14,018 nucleotides of DNA, from assembly GCA_045546315.1 (NCBI GenBank), contig JAZQCN010000103.1, forward strand, positions 1 through 14,018, given 5' to 3'. Origin of the DNA: RGIG2041 sp045546315. Its GTDB lineage: Bacteria; Bacillota; Clostridia; UBA1381; UMGS1253. Positions 1 to 7,781 of this stretch are shown one piece after another; position 1 is the stretch's first letter, and each line of letters opens with the position of its first letter. A program made the translations under genes and the position numbers. Below the pieces are notes generated by a model. That model was not told where the DNA came from. It saw only the letters and a list, made by a program, of their open reading frames with translations, and searched no databases.

Positions 1-236
1 TCAATCATAATCAGAAGCTCCATCAGGTGGTCGTTGTCCGGGTCATTTGTCGACTGAACAACAAAAACATCCGAACCACGAACAGTTTCACCCAAAGAAA
101 CGGAAACCTCACCGTCACTGAACTTACATACCTTTGAAACACCAACCGGCACCCCGAGAATCTCTGCGATTTTCTCTGTTAATTCCGGATTAGAATTCGC
201 AGAAAAAATCTTAATGTTTTTACCATGCGCAATCAT
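1..236 (-). CDS. prs: Ribose-phosphate pyrophosphokinase (PRPP synthetase), N-terminal part; gene runs off the window
   Basis: The enzyme makes PRPP from ribose 5-phosphate and ATP, the entry metabolite for purine, pyrimidine, NAD, histidine and tryptophan synthesis, in the cytoplasm. Only 78 complete codons are present; the 3' part lies beyond position 1. The visible N-terminus begins MIAHGKNIKIF and carries family landmarks: FSANSNPELTEKIA near residues 11-24, then KFSDGEVSVSLGETVRG and QSTNDPDNDHLMELLIM, all typical of the Prs N-terminal domain. The ATG at 236 is preceded by AGGAGGAG about 10 bases upstream, and this Shine-Dalgarno lies inside the last codons of glmU. Only 3 bases separate the glmU stop from this start, so the two are cotranscribed and probably translationally coupled. 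The glmU-prs pair is a standard neighbourhood in Firmicutes. Identification is firm; integrity of the rest cannot be judged. Confidence 0.96.
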   Translation of the reverse strand, partial: MIAHGKNIKIFSANSNPELTEKIAEILGVPVGVSKVCKFSDGEVSVSLGETVRGSDVFVVQSTNDPDNDHLMELLIMI

Positions 237-239
237 TTG

Positions 240-1613
240 TTACTTGCTCCTCCTGTCTTTCCAATTCGTTTTATTTACCTGTCTTGCGCGTGCAATCGCA
301 AGCGCTTTCTCAGGTACATCCTCCGTAATTGTCGAACCTGCAGCAATGTACGCCCCCTCCTGTACAGTCACCGGAGAAACCAGATTCGTGTTACAGCCGA
401 TGAACGCATTGTCGCCAATGACTGTGCGGTACTTTTTCTTGCCGTCGTAATTAACCGTTACGCAGCCACAGCCGAAATTCACGCCGCCGCCAACATCCGA
501 ATCTCCGACATACGTAAGATGCGAAATTTTCGTTCCGTCGCCAATGGAGGCATTTTTAATTTCGACAAAGTCCCCGACTTTAACATTTTTGCCGACCTTG
601 CTATTTGGGCGAAGGTATGCAAAAGGCCCTACATGCGTACCGCTATCCACATAGCTGTCCACAATAACAGAGTTTAATATATCAACACCGTCGCAAACTT
701 GAGAGTTTGTAATCATCGAATTCGCGCCGACGCAGACATGCTTACCGATTTTTGTATTGCCTTTCAAATGGCAATTTGGATAAATTACGGTGTCTTCGCC
801 GATTTCAACATCCGGCTCGATATAGGTAGCCTCAGGTGCGATAATCGTTACACCGTTTAACATATGCTCAAAATTAATTCTCCAGCGCATAATCGCCTCA
901 GCCTCAAAAAGCTGAATCCGATCATTGACACCGAGCACGGAATTTGAATCCTCAGTATCAAAAGCACCAACCTTGCGCCCGGACTTAATCAAAACATCCA
1001 GCGCATGAATCAAATTGTTTGTATCTTCCCCATTGCAAAGCGTATCCATATGCTCAAGTGCATAGATAAGCGCATCCGCATTAAAAATATACATAGAAGA
1101 ATTCACTTCGCCGATTTCAAGCTCATAGGCATCCGCGTTCTTCTGCTCAACAATTCCGGCAACATCGCCGGCATTGTTGCGGATAATTCTGCCGTAGCCG
1201 TCAGGATTATCTACTACAGCCGTGATAATCGTTGCTTCATTTTCTAAATCACGATGAAAATCAATTGCTTCTGCAAGCGTATCCGCCTCAATGAGCGGTG
1301 CATCTGCCGGTAACACCAGGCAAATCCCGTCAAAATCACGAATATATTGCATTGCATGCCGTACCGCATCTGCAGTACCAAGTGGTTTTTTCTGCGTTTC
1401 ATAAAGCACACGCTCCCCAAGATGTGCTCTAATCTCCTCTTCAGCATAACCAACGACCATAATATTCGTTTCACTACCGGCGCCTTCTGCTGCTGCAAGT
1501 ACATAATCCACTATGCACTTACCACATACCGGTACCATTGCTGTCGGGTGTGCAGATTTCATTTCCTTGCTTTCTTTTGCCGCAAGAATTACGCTCATAA
1601 TTTTCTCTGCCAC
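240..1613 (-). CDS. glmU: GlmU-type N-acetylglucosamine-1-phosphate uridyltransferase / glucosamine-1-phosphate acetyltransferase with degenerate N-terminal signature
   Basis: GlmU normally acetylates glucosamine 1-phosphate with its C-terminal left-handed beta-helix domain and then uridylates the product with its N-terminal domain, giving UDP-GlcNAc for peptidoglycan. The 457 residues are normal length. The acetyltransferase site is complete: with a +2 offset from E. coli numbering I see R335, K353, H365 (in SHLTYVGD), Y368, N379 and K394. The N-terminal domain keeps KPLGTADAV, LPADAPLI, GYGRI, IVEQKNA, EVNSSMY and GVNDR. However, the signature loop LAAGxGTRM is LAAKESKEM (residues 10-18), and the PK lysine is T24. 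The start is GTG at 1613, chosen because GGGAGG lies 8 bases upstream; an ATG at 1598 lacks a good site. The gene follows ribF by 46 bases and precedes prs. Acetyltransferase function is well supported; uridyltransferase function is doubtful from sequence alone. Confidence 0.9.
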   Translation of the reverse strand: MAEKIMSVILAAKESKEMKSAHPTAMVPVCGKCIVDYVLAAAEGAGSETNIMVVGYAEEEIRAHLGERVLYETQKKPLGTADAVRHAMQYIRDFDGICLVLPADAPLIEADTLAEAIDFHRDLENEATIITAVVDNPDGYGRIIRNNAGDVAGIVEQKNADAYELEIGEVNSSMYIFNADALIYALEHMDTLCNGEDTNNLIHALDVLIKSGRKVGAFDTEDSNSVLGVNDRIQLFEAEAIMRWRINFEHMLNGVTIIAPEATYIEPDVEIGEDTVIYPNCHLKGNTKIGKHVCVGANSMITNSQVCDGVDILNSVIVDSYVDSGTHVGPFAYLRPNSKVGKNVKVGDFVEIKNASIGDGTKISHLTYVGDSDVGGGVNFGCGCVTVNYDGKKKYRTVIGDNAFIGCNTNLVSPVTVQEGAYIAAGSTITEDVPEKALAIARARQVNKTNWKDRRSK

Positions 1614-1645
1614 TTTTGCCGCCTCCCACTACTAAGTCTCTTTCT

Positions 1646-1674
1646 ATTGTCTCACTTTTTCAGTCTTTTTTCAA
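1646..1674 (-). promoter_or_regulatory. Possible weak internal promoter ahead of glmU
   Basis: On the minus strand TTGAAA (1669-1674, one mismatch to TTGACA) is separated by exactly 17 bases from GACAAT (1646-1651, four of six matches to TATAAT). It lies across the end of ribF and the ribF-glmU gap, the longest gap in the lower part of the operon. It would let glmU-prs be transcribed apart from the translation genes. The match is modest and could be chance. Confidence 0.3.
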
Positions 1675-2607
1675 GTCCATTTTATAATTTTCTGCATTAA
1701 TTTTTGAAAACATACATTTTGCAAGGCGTTTGTCCTCTGAAATTTGGCGAATAAGGCTGTCTACATCGGCAAAAACACATTCTTCACGCAGATATGCATA
1801 AAATGCAAGCCGAAGCTTTTTACCGTATAAATCGCCGCTATAATCTAATATATGCGTTTCAACAGTGCGCTTCTCCAATCCAAATGTCGGCCGTATTCCG
1901 ATATTGGTCACAGAAGGATAGCACTTCCCATCAACAATTGCAACAGTCATATATACGCCGTCCTTCGGCAAAAGCACATCCTTCTCCGGAACCAGATTCG
2001 CCGTAGGGACCCCCATCTCATGTCCGACACCGCGATCTTTTTCCACAATGCCTTCCAACTCAAAAGCGCGTCCAAGCAACATATTTGCTGCCACATTGCC
2101 CTCTTCCAAAAGTTTACGAACACGCGTCGAACTCACGACGCCTTCGCTATCGCATACTGCAGGGACAACAATCACCTCAACATCAAACTGTGTGCATAGC
2201 GTTTTCAAACTTTCAATATCCCCCGCAGCATTTTTTCCAAATCTGTAATTAAAACCGACAACTACGGCCTGCGCGGAAAGTGCGTCCTTTAAGTAGCGCA
2301 CAAATTCCTCCGGGGACTTTCGCATAAAGTCTGCATCAAATTTTTCATAGTACACAAAATCAGCGCCGAGCGCTTCGATAATATTTTCCCTTTGCTCCGT
2401 AGTATATGTATCTTTTTGCGGTAAACTTTCAAGAATATGCGCAGGGCGCTTTTCGAACATATGCACTCCCATTGGCACGCCAAGCTCCGTTGCATATTCC
2501 TTCGCGCGTAAAATCAATTGCCTATGCCCAATATGAATCGTATCAAAACTGCCGAGCGCCAATACACAACCCTGCTCAACAGCTTCCCCACTGTAGTATA
2601 CCTTCAT
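1660..2607 (-). CDS. ribF: Bifunctional riboflavin kinase / FAD synthetase
   Basis: RibF phosphorylates riboflavin to FMN with its C-terminal domain and adenylylates FMN to FAD with its N-terminal nucleotidyltransferase domain, both ATP-dependent and cytoplasmic. The protein from this start has 315 residues, the usual size. The N-terminal adenylyltransferase motif is LALGSFDTIHIGHRQLI (GxFD at 19-22, HxGH at 25-28), with the second signature STRVRKLLEEGNV further on. The kinase domain shows GVGHEMGVPTANL, the PTAN motif, and VETHILDY carrying the catalytic glutamate. The ATG at 2607 overlaps the truB stop as ATGA, with GGAG about 9 bases upstream; a longer reading to 2673 would lie entirely inside truB. 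No FMN riboswitch precedes it, so expression follows the operon. Confidence in the call is high. Confidence 0.95.
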   Translation of the reverse strand: MKVYYSGEAVEQGCVLALGSFDTIHIGHRQLILRAKEYATELGVPMGVHMFEKRPAHILESLPQKDTYTTEQRENIIEALGADFVYYEKFDADFMRKSPEEFVRYLKDALSAQAVVVGFNYRFGKNAAGDIESLKTLCTQFDVEVIVVPAVCDSEGVVSSTRVRKLLEEGNVAANMLLGRAFELEGIVEKDRGVGHEMGVPTANLVPEKDVLLPKDGVYMTVAIVDGKCYPSVTNIGIRPTFGLEKRTVETHILDYSGDLYGKKLRLAFYAYLREECVFADVDSLIRQISEDKRLAKCMFSKINAENYKMDLKKD

Positions 2608-3509
2608 TTCTCTTCGCTCCAAAAGGATGTAATCATTTTCAAACTGCCGTCTTCTCTCCCGACAGAAAGGCAAAGAAACGAACCATCAACGCCAAATACC
2701 CGATAGCGCTGCTGATTAGCAACACCCAGATTGCGTATTGGAATTCCGTTTTTTGCGCGCCTTGTATTTTCCGCATTCAGCGTAATGGACGGATACTTGT
2801 TAAACACCGCTTCTGTAGGCAGAACAGCAGCCGCAAGCGTCCCTGCCTGCTGCATCTCGGAAAGCTGTGTACAGGTATAGGTTTCATCCAACACAAATCC
2901 GCAGCTTTTTGTGCGAATCAGGCTGGACATATGTGCATAGCACCCAAGCTTTTCGCCGATATCATGAATTAATGTCCGGATATATGTACCCTTGCTGCAT
3001 TCCACCTCAAACAAAACGCTGTTATTCTTAAGGTCTATTTCAAATATATAAATATTATGAATCGTAATTCTTCGCGGCTTGCGTTCAATTTCCACACCGG
3101 CACGCGCAAGCTTATAAAGCTTTTTACCGCCTACCTTTACAGCGGAATACATCGGCGGAATCTGCTCAAGCTCACCGATAAACCCTTCTATCGTTTCACG
3201 CACCTGCTGCTCCGTTACACATACCTGTGCGCTGCGCAGCACATCGCCGCTCGAATCCTGCGTCGTCGTTGCGCTGCCGAGCTGCATCCGTGCAACATAT
3301 GTTTTCGGGCTGTCCATAATAAATTGCGACGCCTTGGTGCACACGCCGATGCAAATCGGCAAAACGCCGGTTGCATCCGGATCCAGTGTTCCGGTATGAC
3401 CAACTCTGCGCGTATGAAACAGCTTTCGCACAAAGCTGACCATATCGTGGGATGTTTTCCCTTTTGGCTTATTGAGCAAAATAACACCGTTTAAATTTTT
3501 CTCATCCAT
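2604..3509 (-). CDS. truB: tRNA pseudouridine-55 synthase
   Basis: TruB isomerises U55 in the T-loop of tRNAs to pseudouridine and also acts as a tRNA-folding chaperone. The protein has 301 residues. Motif I appears as LNGVILLNKPKGKTSHD near residues 6-22; motif II as GHTGTLDPDATGVLP with the catalytic aspartate D43; then YSAVKVGGKKLYKLAR and CSKGTYIRTLIHDIG, all in the expected order. The C-terminal stretch KYPSITLNAENTRRAKNG fits the small PUA-like tail of Firmicute TruB. The ATG at 3509 is preferred over a GTG at 3524 because GAGGAA lies just upstream of it at normal spacing. The start overlaps the nrnA stop by 8 bases and the TruB stop overlaps the ribF start, so the three are tightly coupled. 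Confidence 0.95.
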   Translation of the reverse strand: MDEKNLNGVILLNKPKGKTSHDMVSFVRKLFHTRRVGHTGTLDPDATGVLPICIGVCTKASQFIMDSPKTYVARMQLGSATTTQDSSGDVLRSAQVCVTEQQVRETIEGFIGELEQIPPMYSAVKVGGKKLYKLARAGVEIERKPRRITIHNIYIFEIDLKNNSVLFEVECSKGTYIRTLIHDIGEKLGCYAHMSSLIRTKSCGFVLDETYTCTQLSEMQQAGTLAAAVLPTEAVFNKYPSITLNAENTRRAKNGIPIRNLGVANQQRYRVFGVDGSFLCLSVGREDGSLKMITSFWSEEK

Positions 3510-4479
3510 TATTTGTTTCCTCACGAATACAAGCGCATGCAGCCTCTAATACACGCTTTACTGCATCTTCAATATCGCCCTCAAGCACAAATCCGGCAGC
3601 GCGCTTATGCCCTCCGCCACCAAAGCTGAGTGCAATCGCAGAAACATCTGCATAGCTGCTGCTACGCAAGCTGATTTTTATCTTTCCGTCCGATTCTTTA
3701 AATGATGCTGCAATTTCGCAACCAGCCACACTGCGTGGAATATTAACAATGTTTTCAACAGCTTCACTTGCCACACCAAAGTTTGCACACATTTCTTTCG
3801 TTAAAACAACTGCACAAACCTTGCCATCGGCTAGCACGCGCATTTCACTTGCAAGCGCGCCGCGCAGCTTAAGGATTTCAAGCGACATGTCTTCAAATAT
3901 CGTCTTATTGACAAACCAGTTGTCCACACCGTAATCCAGCAGCTTCGCAGCGAAATGCATTGTTGCCGGCGTAGTGTTCGAATACCTGAAACTACCGGTA
4001 TCCCCTGTCAGCGCTGTATAAAGGCGTGTGGCAATCTCCAAATCAATCTCAATGCCCAGAAGCATAATCAAAGAATCAATAATTTCAGCAGTTGCTGCAG
4101 CCGTCGGCAAAACATAGTTCAAACTTGCAAATCTTGTATTTGTTGGATGATGGTCAATGTTTGCGCTTACACGCGCTGCTTCTAAAAGCGCCGCTCTTTC
4201 ACCGATTCTGCCCAAATCGCCACAGTCAACGCTTATGCAAAGCTCATGCTGTACCGGAAATGTATATACTGTATACGCATCATAAATAAAAGACAAATAT
4301 TCCGGGTATGCTTCATCAGCATATACCGTTACCTTCTTATTCAGCTTTTCAAGCGCACGCTTTAACGCAAAAACAGAGCCAAGTGTATCCGGATCGGGGC
4401 TTATATGTGTAATCAACGCAATATCGTTTGTGCCCTGAATCGCTTCGGCAATTTTGCGCAAATCCAAATCAGTTGTCAT
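3502..4479 (-). CDS. nrnA: DHH/DHHA1-family oligoribonuclease / phosphoesterase (NrnA-like)
   Basis: NrnA-type proteins are Mn-dependent phosphoesterases that degrade very short RNA oligonucleotides to mononucleotides and often also remove the 3'-phosphate of pAp. The 325-residue protein shows the DHH motif series in order: THISPDPDTLGS (H25, D29, D31), SVDCGD, NIDHHPTN (the DHH triad) and TALTGDTGSFRYSN, then the DHHA1 substrate-binding loop SFGGGGHKRAAGF near the C-terminus. The ATG at 4479 was chosen because the family usually starts a few residues before the KIAEAI helix; it has only a GGGGA at short spacing and overlaps the end of rbfA by 11 bases, suggesting reinitiation. Its place between rbfA and truB is the common clostridial arrangement. 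pAp phosphatase activity cannot be separated from nanoRNase activity by sequence. Confidence 0.9.
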   Translation of the reverse strand: MTTDLDLRKIAEAIQGTNDIALITHISPDPDTLGSVFALKRALEKLNKKVTVYADEAYPEYLSFIYDAYTVYTFPVQHELCISVDCGDLGRIGERAALLEAARVSANIDHHPTNTRFASLNYVLPTAAATAEIIDSLIMLLGIEIDLEIATRLYTALTGDTGSFRYSNTTPATMHFAAKLLDYGVDNWFVNKTIFEDMSLEILKLRGALASEMRVLADGKVCAVVLTKEMCANFGVASEAVENIVNIPRSVAGCEIAASFKESDGKIKISLRSSSYADVSAIALSFGGGGHKRAAGFVLEGDIEDAVKRVLEAACACIREETNNG

Positions 4480-4822
4480 CTGTCCCCAACACATCCTTTA
4501 AAATTGCATTAATCTTCGCACCGTGTTCAATTGAATCATCGAGCGTAAAAATCAGCTCCGGCGTATAGCGTATTTTCATACGGTTTCCCACTTCGCGACG
4601 CACAAAGCCCGCAGCCTTATCCAGCGCCTGCATAGCCCCTTGCTTTACGGCATCATCGCCCATTACGCTGACATACACCTTCGCATAACGCAAATCCTGC
4701 GTAGCGTCCACTTTAACTACGCTTGTCATCAGCGGAATACGGCTATCCTTCAGTTCGCGTAAAATCACACTGATTTCGCGCATTAGCTGGTCATTAATTT
4801 TATGGATTCTGTTTCGTGCCAT
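4469..4822 (-). CDS. rbfA: 30S ribosome-binding factor A
   Basis: RbfA is a small KH-type protein that binds the maturing 30S subunit near the 5' helix of 16S rRNA and is needed for late assembly, especially in the cold. From the ATG at 4822 the protein has 117 residues, the normal size. Family features include the opening ARNRIHKINDQLMREISVI, the segment DLRYAKVYVSVMGDD, and RREVGNRMKIRYTPELIF followed by DDSIEHGAKI. The start at 4822 has GGAGGAG about 5 bases upstream; the upstream GTG at 4843 has no Shine-Dalgarno. The gene follows infB after 41 bases that contain a hairpin, and its 3' end overlaps nrnA. Confidence 0.95.
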   Translation of the reverse strand: MARNRIHKINDQLMREISVILRELKDSRIPLMTSVVKVDATQDLRYAKVYVSVMGDDAVKQGAMQALDKAAGFVRREVGNRMKIRYTPELIFTLDDSIEHGAKINAILKDVLGTDDN

Positions 4823-4834
4823 AATACTCCTCCG

Positions 4835-4865
4835 AAGAGGCACGCGAAAACTGCAAATGCCTCTT
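4835..4865 (-). promoter_or_regulatory. Intercistronic hairpin between infB and rbfA
   Basis: A perfect 8-bp inverted repeat, AAGAGGCA and TGCCTCTT, with a 15-base loop starts within the infB stop codon and ends just before the GGAGGAG of rbfA. There is no following U tract, so it is not a typical terminator. It could stabilise or be a processing site on the message, or tune rbfA translation. This is inference from structure alone. Confidence 0.5.
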
Positions 4866-7140
4866 ATTGTTTAATTTCCTCCATGATGTAGCACTCGATT
4901 ACATCGGCTTCCTTAATATCGTTAAACTTCTCAATACCAATACCGCATTCATAACCGCTTTGTACTTCTTTTGCATCGTCCTTAAAACGCTTCAAGCTGC
5001 TAAGTACACCTTCGTGGATAACCACACCGTCGCGGACAACGCGCACCTGTGCATTTCTTGCAATCTTACCGTCTGTTACATAACTACCGGCAATCGCGCC
5101 AACGCTGCTCACCTTGAATACCTGGCGCACTTCAGCGTGACCAAGTAAAGCTTCCTTAAACTTCGGATCCAGCATACCCTTCAGTGCAGCTTCAATTTCT
5201 TCAATTGCATCATAAATTACGCGATACAGACGAATATCAACATCACCGCGCTCGTATGCTGCGCGCGCTACCGTATCCGGGCGCACATTAAAACCGATAA
5301 TAATTGCATTCGAAGCTGCAGCAAGCATAACATCACTTTCATTTACCGCACCTACGCCACCATGGATTGTTCTGACTCTGACTTCACTGTTCGAAAGCTT
5401 TTCAAGCGACTGACGAACCGCTTCAACAGAACCCTGAACATCGGCTTTAATGATAATATTTAATTCTTTCATGTTACCGTCGTTAATTTGATCAAACAAG
5501 TTATCGAGAGAAACAACCTGGCGAGCATTAAACTGCTCCTCCTTCGCCTTATAGCGACGATCTTCAACCACTGCTTTTGCGCGTCTTTCATCATCAACGG
5601 CATAGAAAACATCGCCACCGTCCGGTGTCTCAGAAAGGCCGAGAATCTCAACCGGCACGGAAGGCCCGGCACTCTTAAGCTGTCTGCCCTTATCATCCAT
5701 CATAGCGCGCACTTTGCCGACCGCAGTACCGGCAACAATAATATCACCGGCTTTTAATGTACCATTCTGTACCAGCACGGTCGCAATCGGACCTCTGGAA
5801 CGATCAAGTCTTGCTTCAATAACCGTACCCTGTGCACGGCGATTCGGATTTGCCTTCAACTCCTGAATGTCCGCTGTGAGCAATACCATTTCCAAAAGGC
5901 CATCAATGTTTGTACGCTGCTTTGCAGAAACATTAACAAAGATTGTATCGCCACCCCATTCTTCAGGCACGAGACCGTATTCGGTCATTTCCTGCTTGAT
6001 TCTATCCGGGTTTGCACCATCCTTATCAATCTTATTTACCGCAACAATAATGCTGACATTTGCGGCTTTTGCATGGTTGATTGCCTCAATCGTCTGCGGC
6101 ATTACACCGTCATCTGCAGCAACAACCAAAATCGCAATATCCGTAACCAAAGCACCGCGTGCACGCATAGCCGTAAACGCTTCGTGTCCCGGTGTGTCCA
6201 GGAAGGTAATATCTCTGTCGTTAATTCTAACGCGATGCGCACCAATGTGCTGTGTAATACCGCCAGCCTCGCCTGCAGCAACATTACTTTCACGGATGGC
6301 ATCAAGCAAGGAAGTTTTACCGTGGTCAACATGGCCCATAACAACTACAACCGGAGAACGCGGCTCCAAATCTTCTTCCTTATCCTCAACTTCGAACTCC
6401 TTCAAAAGAATATCCTCGTTCGAAAGAACAATCTCGCGTTCAACAATTGCACCAAGTTCTTCTGCAACAAGCGAAGCCGTATCAAAATCAATCAGCTGAC
6501 TCACAGAAGCCATAATACCGAGAATCATCAGCTTTTTAACGATTTCGGCAGCAGGCTTATGCATACGGTTTGCAAGCTCACCCACAGAAATCTCATCCGG
6601 GATGCTTACCTTAAGCTCCTGCGGCTTTACGACCTGCGGCTTCACCGGTGCCTTCATCTTATTTTGGCTAACTCTTGTATCCTTCTGGCGCTGTGCAGCT
6701 TTTTTAATCTTCTGCTTACCGCTCGATTGCTGCATGCTCTTAACATTCTCCGGTACAAGCTCCTCTATACGCTCCGTATCGAGCTTATCCAAATCAACAA
6801 CCGTTTGTCTGGTGTCGACATGACGCATTTTGCGCTCAATCGGCTTATCCTCTACAGTTGCCGCCTCTTCTGCTGGCTTTTCAGACTGCTTTTTGTCTAC
6901 CTTCGGCTCCTCAGCCTTCGCACTCGGCCAAAGATCGCCAAAAAGCTTTTCTAAGTCTGTTTCATCCGTAATGGCATGCTTTTGTGTATAGTACTCAAAA
7001 ATCAAGCTCAATTGTGTCTCATCCAAGGTTGCCATATGATTCTTAAGTTCAATACCATAGGTTTTTAAAAGGTCGAGCAAATCCGTACTCTTCAATTTAA
7101 AATCCTTTGCGACTTCATGTACTCTGATTTTCTGTAACAT
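4864..7140 (-). CDS. infB: Translation initiation factor IF-2
   Basis: IF-2 is the GTPase that places initiator fMet-tRNA on the 30S subunit and promotes subunit joining. The 758-residue protein has an N-terminal IF2_N domain (about residues 1-55, starting MLQKIRVHEVAKDFKLK), a charged low-complexity linker to about residue 165, and a second IF2_N-like segment (SVGELANRMHKPAAEIVKK). The GTPase domain follows with G1 GHVDHGKT at 269-276, G3 DTPGH at 315-319, G4 NKID at 369-372 and G5 SAK. The C-terminal domains include KADVQGSVEAV and the terminal fMet-tRNA-binding domain ending near ECYIMEEIKQ. The ATG at 7140 has GGAGG 6 bases upstream. The linker is short, as is common in Firmicutes compared with E. 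coli. The gene lies 33 bases after the L7Ae-like gene. Confidence 0.97.
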   Translation of the reverse strand: MLQKIRVHEVAKDFKLKSTDLLDLLKTYGIELKNHMATLDETQLSLIFEYYTQKHAITDETDLEKLFGDLWPSAKAEEPKVDKKQSEKPAEEAATVEDKPIERKMRHVDTRQTVVDLDKLDTERIEELVPENVKSMQQSSGKQKIKKAAQRQKDTRVSQNKMKAPVKPQVVKPQELKVSIPDEISVGELANRMHKPAAEIVKKLMILGIMASVSQLIDFDTASLVAEELGAIVEREIVLSNEDILLKEFEVEDKEEDLEPRSPVVVVMGHVDHGKTSLLDAIRESNVAAGEAGGITQHIGAHRVRINDRDITFLDTPGHEAFTAMRARGALVTDIAILVVAADDGVMPQTIEAINHAKAANVSIIVAVNKIDKDGANPDRIKQEMTEYGLVPEEWGGDTIFVNVSAKQRTNIDGLLEMVLLTADIQELKANPNRRAQGTVIEARLDRSRGPIATVLVQNGTLKAGDIIVAGTAVGKVRAMMDDKGRQLKSAGPSVPVEILGLSETPDGGDVFYAVDDERRAKAVVEDRRYKAKEEQFNARQVVSLDNLFDQINDGNMKELNIIIKADVQGSVEAVRQSLEKLSNSEVRVRTIHGGVGAVNESDVMLAAASNAIIIGFNVRPDTVARAAYERGDVDIRLYRVIYDAIEEIEAALKGMLDPKFKEALLGHAEVRQVFKVSSVGAIAGSYVTDGKIARNAQVRVVRDGVVIHEGVLSSLKRFKDDAKEVQSGYECGIGIEKFNDIKEADVIECYIMEEIKQ

Positions 7141-7173
7141 AAACTACCTCCGTTCCGCCAAATGCTGACTGGA

Positions 7174-7494
7174 TTATTTGCCTTCAATTGCTCTGTATTT
7201 ATCCTCAATTGCTTTTGCAAATCCCGCATCCGTCACAGCAACGACAGCGATGTTTTCATACCCGGTAAAATGCCCGAGTGTTTCCTTCGTACCATATTCC
7301 ATATAATCGATTTCATAATAGGCACTACTGTTACTAAACTTCTTCTTGATGTTCTGCGCTGCATCCTCTGCAACCACCAGCAGCTCAGCCATCCCGTCCC
7401 GTACAGCTTTCTCAGCCAAAAAGCTGCCTGCGGCAAGCTTCCCGGCCTTCTTTGCCAACCCGATCATGGATAATACTCTGTCCTGATTATTCAT
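7174..7494 (-). CDS. ylxQ: L7Ae/L30e-family ribosomal protein (YlxQ-like)
   Basis: A 106-residue protein of the L7Ae/L30e/S12e/Gadd45 fold, a family that binds kink-turn RNAs. The N-terminus NNQDRVLSMIGLAKKAGKLAAG and the following AVRDGMAELLVVAEDAAQNIKKK are characteristic of the YlxQ subfamily, which sits between ylxR and infB in Firmicutes. The precise role of YlxQ is not settled; binding to RNA kink-turns is the family expectation. The ATG at 7494 overlaps the rnpM stop by 8 bases and is preceded by a weak AAGGAAA about 11 bases upstream, so translation is probably coupled to rnpM. Nothing is truncated. Confidence 0.88.
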   Translation of the reverse strand: MNNQDRVLSMIGLAKKAGKLAAGSFLAEKAVRDGMAELLVVAEDAAQNIKKKFSNSSAYYEIDYMEYGTKETLGHFTGYENIAVVAVTDAGFAKAIEDKYRAIEGK

Positions 7495-7756
7495 TTTCAG
7501 TGATTTCCTTTCTGATCTGTGCGTAAAACGCTTTGTCGACCTCGCGTTTAAAAGCTCTGGAAAGCGCGCCGCTCTTTTCTGCTTTATCTATACAAGCTAA
7601 ATCCCTGCAAATATAAGCGCCACGGCCGTTCTTTTTGCCGGTCGCATCAATGAGCAAGCCCTCTTCCTTATTAAAAACCACACGAAGCAAGTCACGCTTT
7701 TCGCGATGCGTTCTGCACACAACGCACATGCGTTCAGGTATTTTTTTATTTGTCAT
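7487..7756 (-). CDS. rnpM: RnpM/YlxR family RNA-binding protein (DUF448)
   Basis: An 89-residue protein of the YlxR (DUF448) family. In Bacillus subtilis this protein has been reported to bind the RNase P RNA and modulate RNase P activity, hence the name RnpM; that role is carried over here by homology. The sequence shows the family hallmarks CVVCRTHREKRDLLRVV at about residues 11-27 and the strongly conserved KKNGRGAYICRDLACI at about 42-57. The ATG at 7756 is preceded by GGGAGG about 10 bases upstream. It lies 25 bases after nusA and overlaps the L7Ae-like gene, the standard order in the nusA-infB operon. Confidence 0.92.
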   Translation of the reverse strand: MTNKKIPERMCVVCRTHREKRDLLRVVFNKEEGLLIDATGKKNGRGAYICRDLACIDKAEKSGALSRAFKREVDKAFYAQIRKEITENE

Positions 7757-7781
7757 AACTTAAATACCTCCCAAAGCAAAT

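Noticed and set aside
2605..2680. FMN riboswitch or other metabolite switch ahead of ribF
   Set aside because: ribF starts inside the end of truB with an ATGA overlap; there is no untranslated room for a riboswitch.
6073..6954. A long plus-strand open reading frame (293 codons) opposite infB
   Set aside because: It lies wholly antisense to a well-conserved IF-2, has no domain-like composition (many Asn, Leu, Arg, Cys from reverse reading) and no ribosome-binding site; it is a shadow frame.
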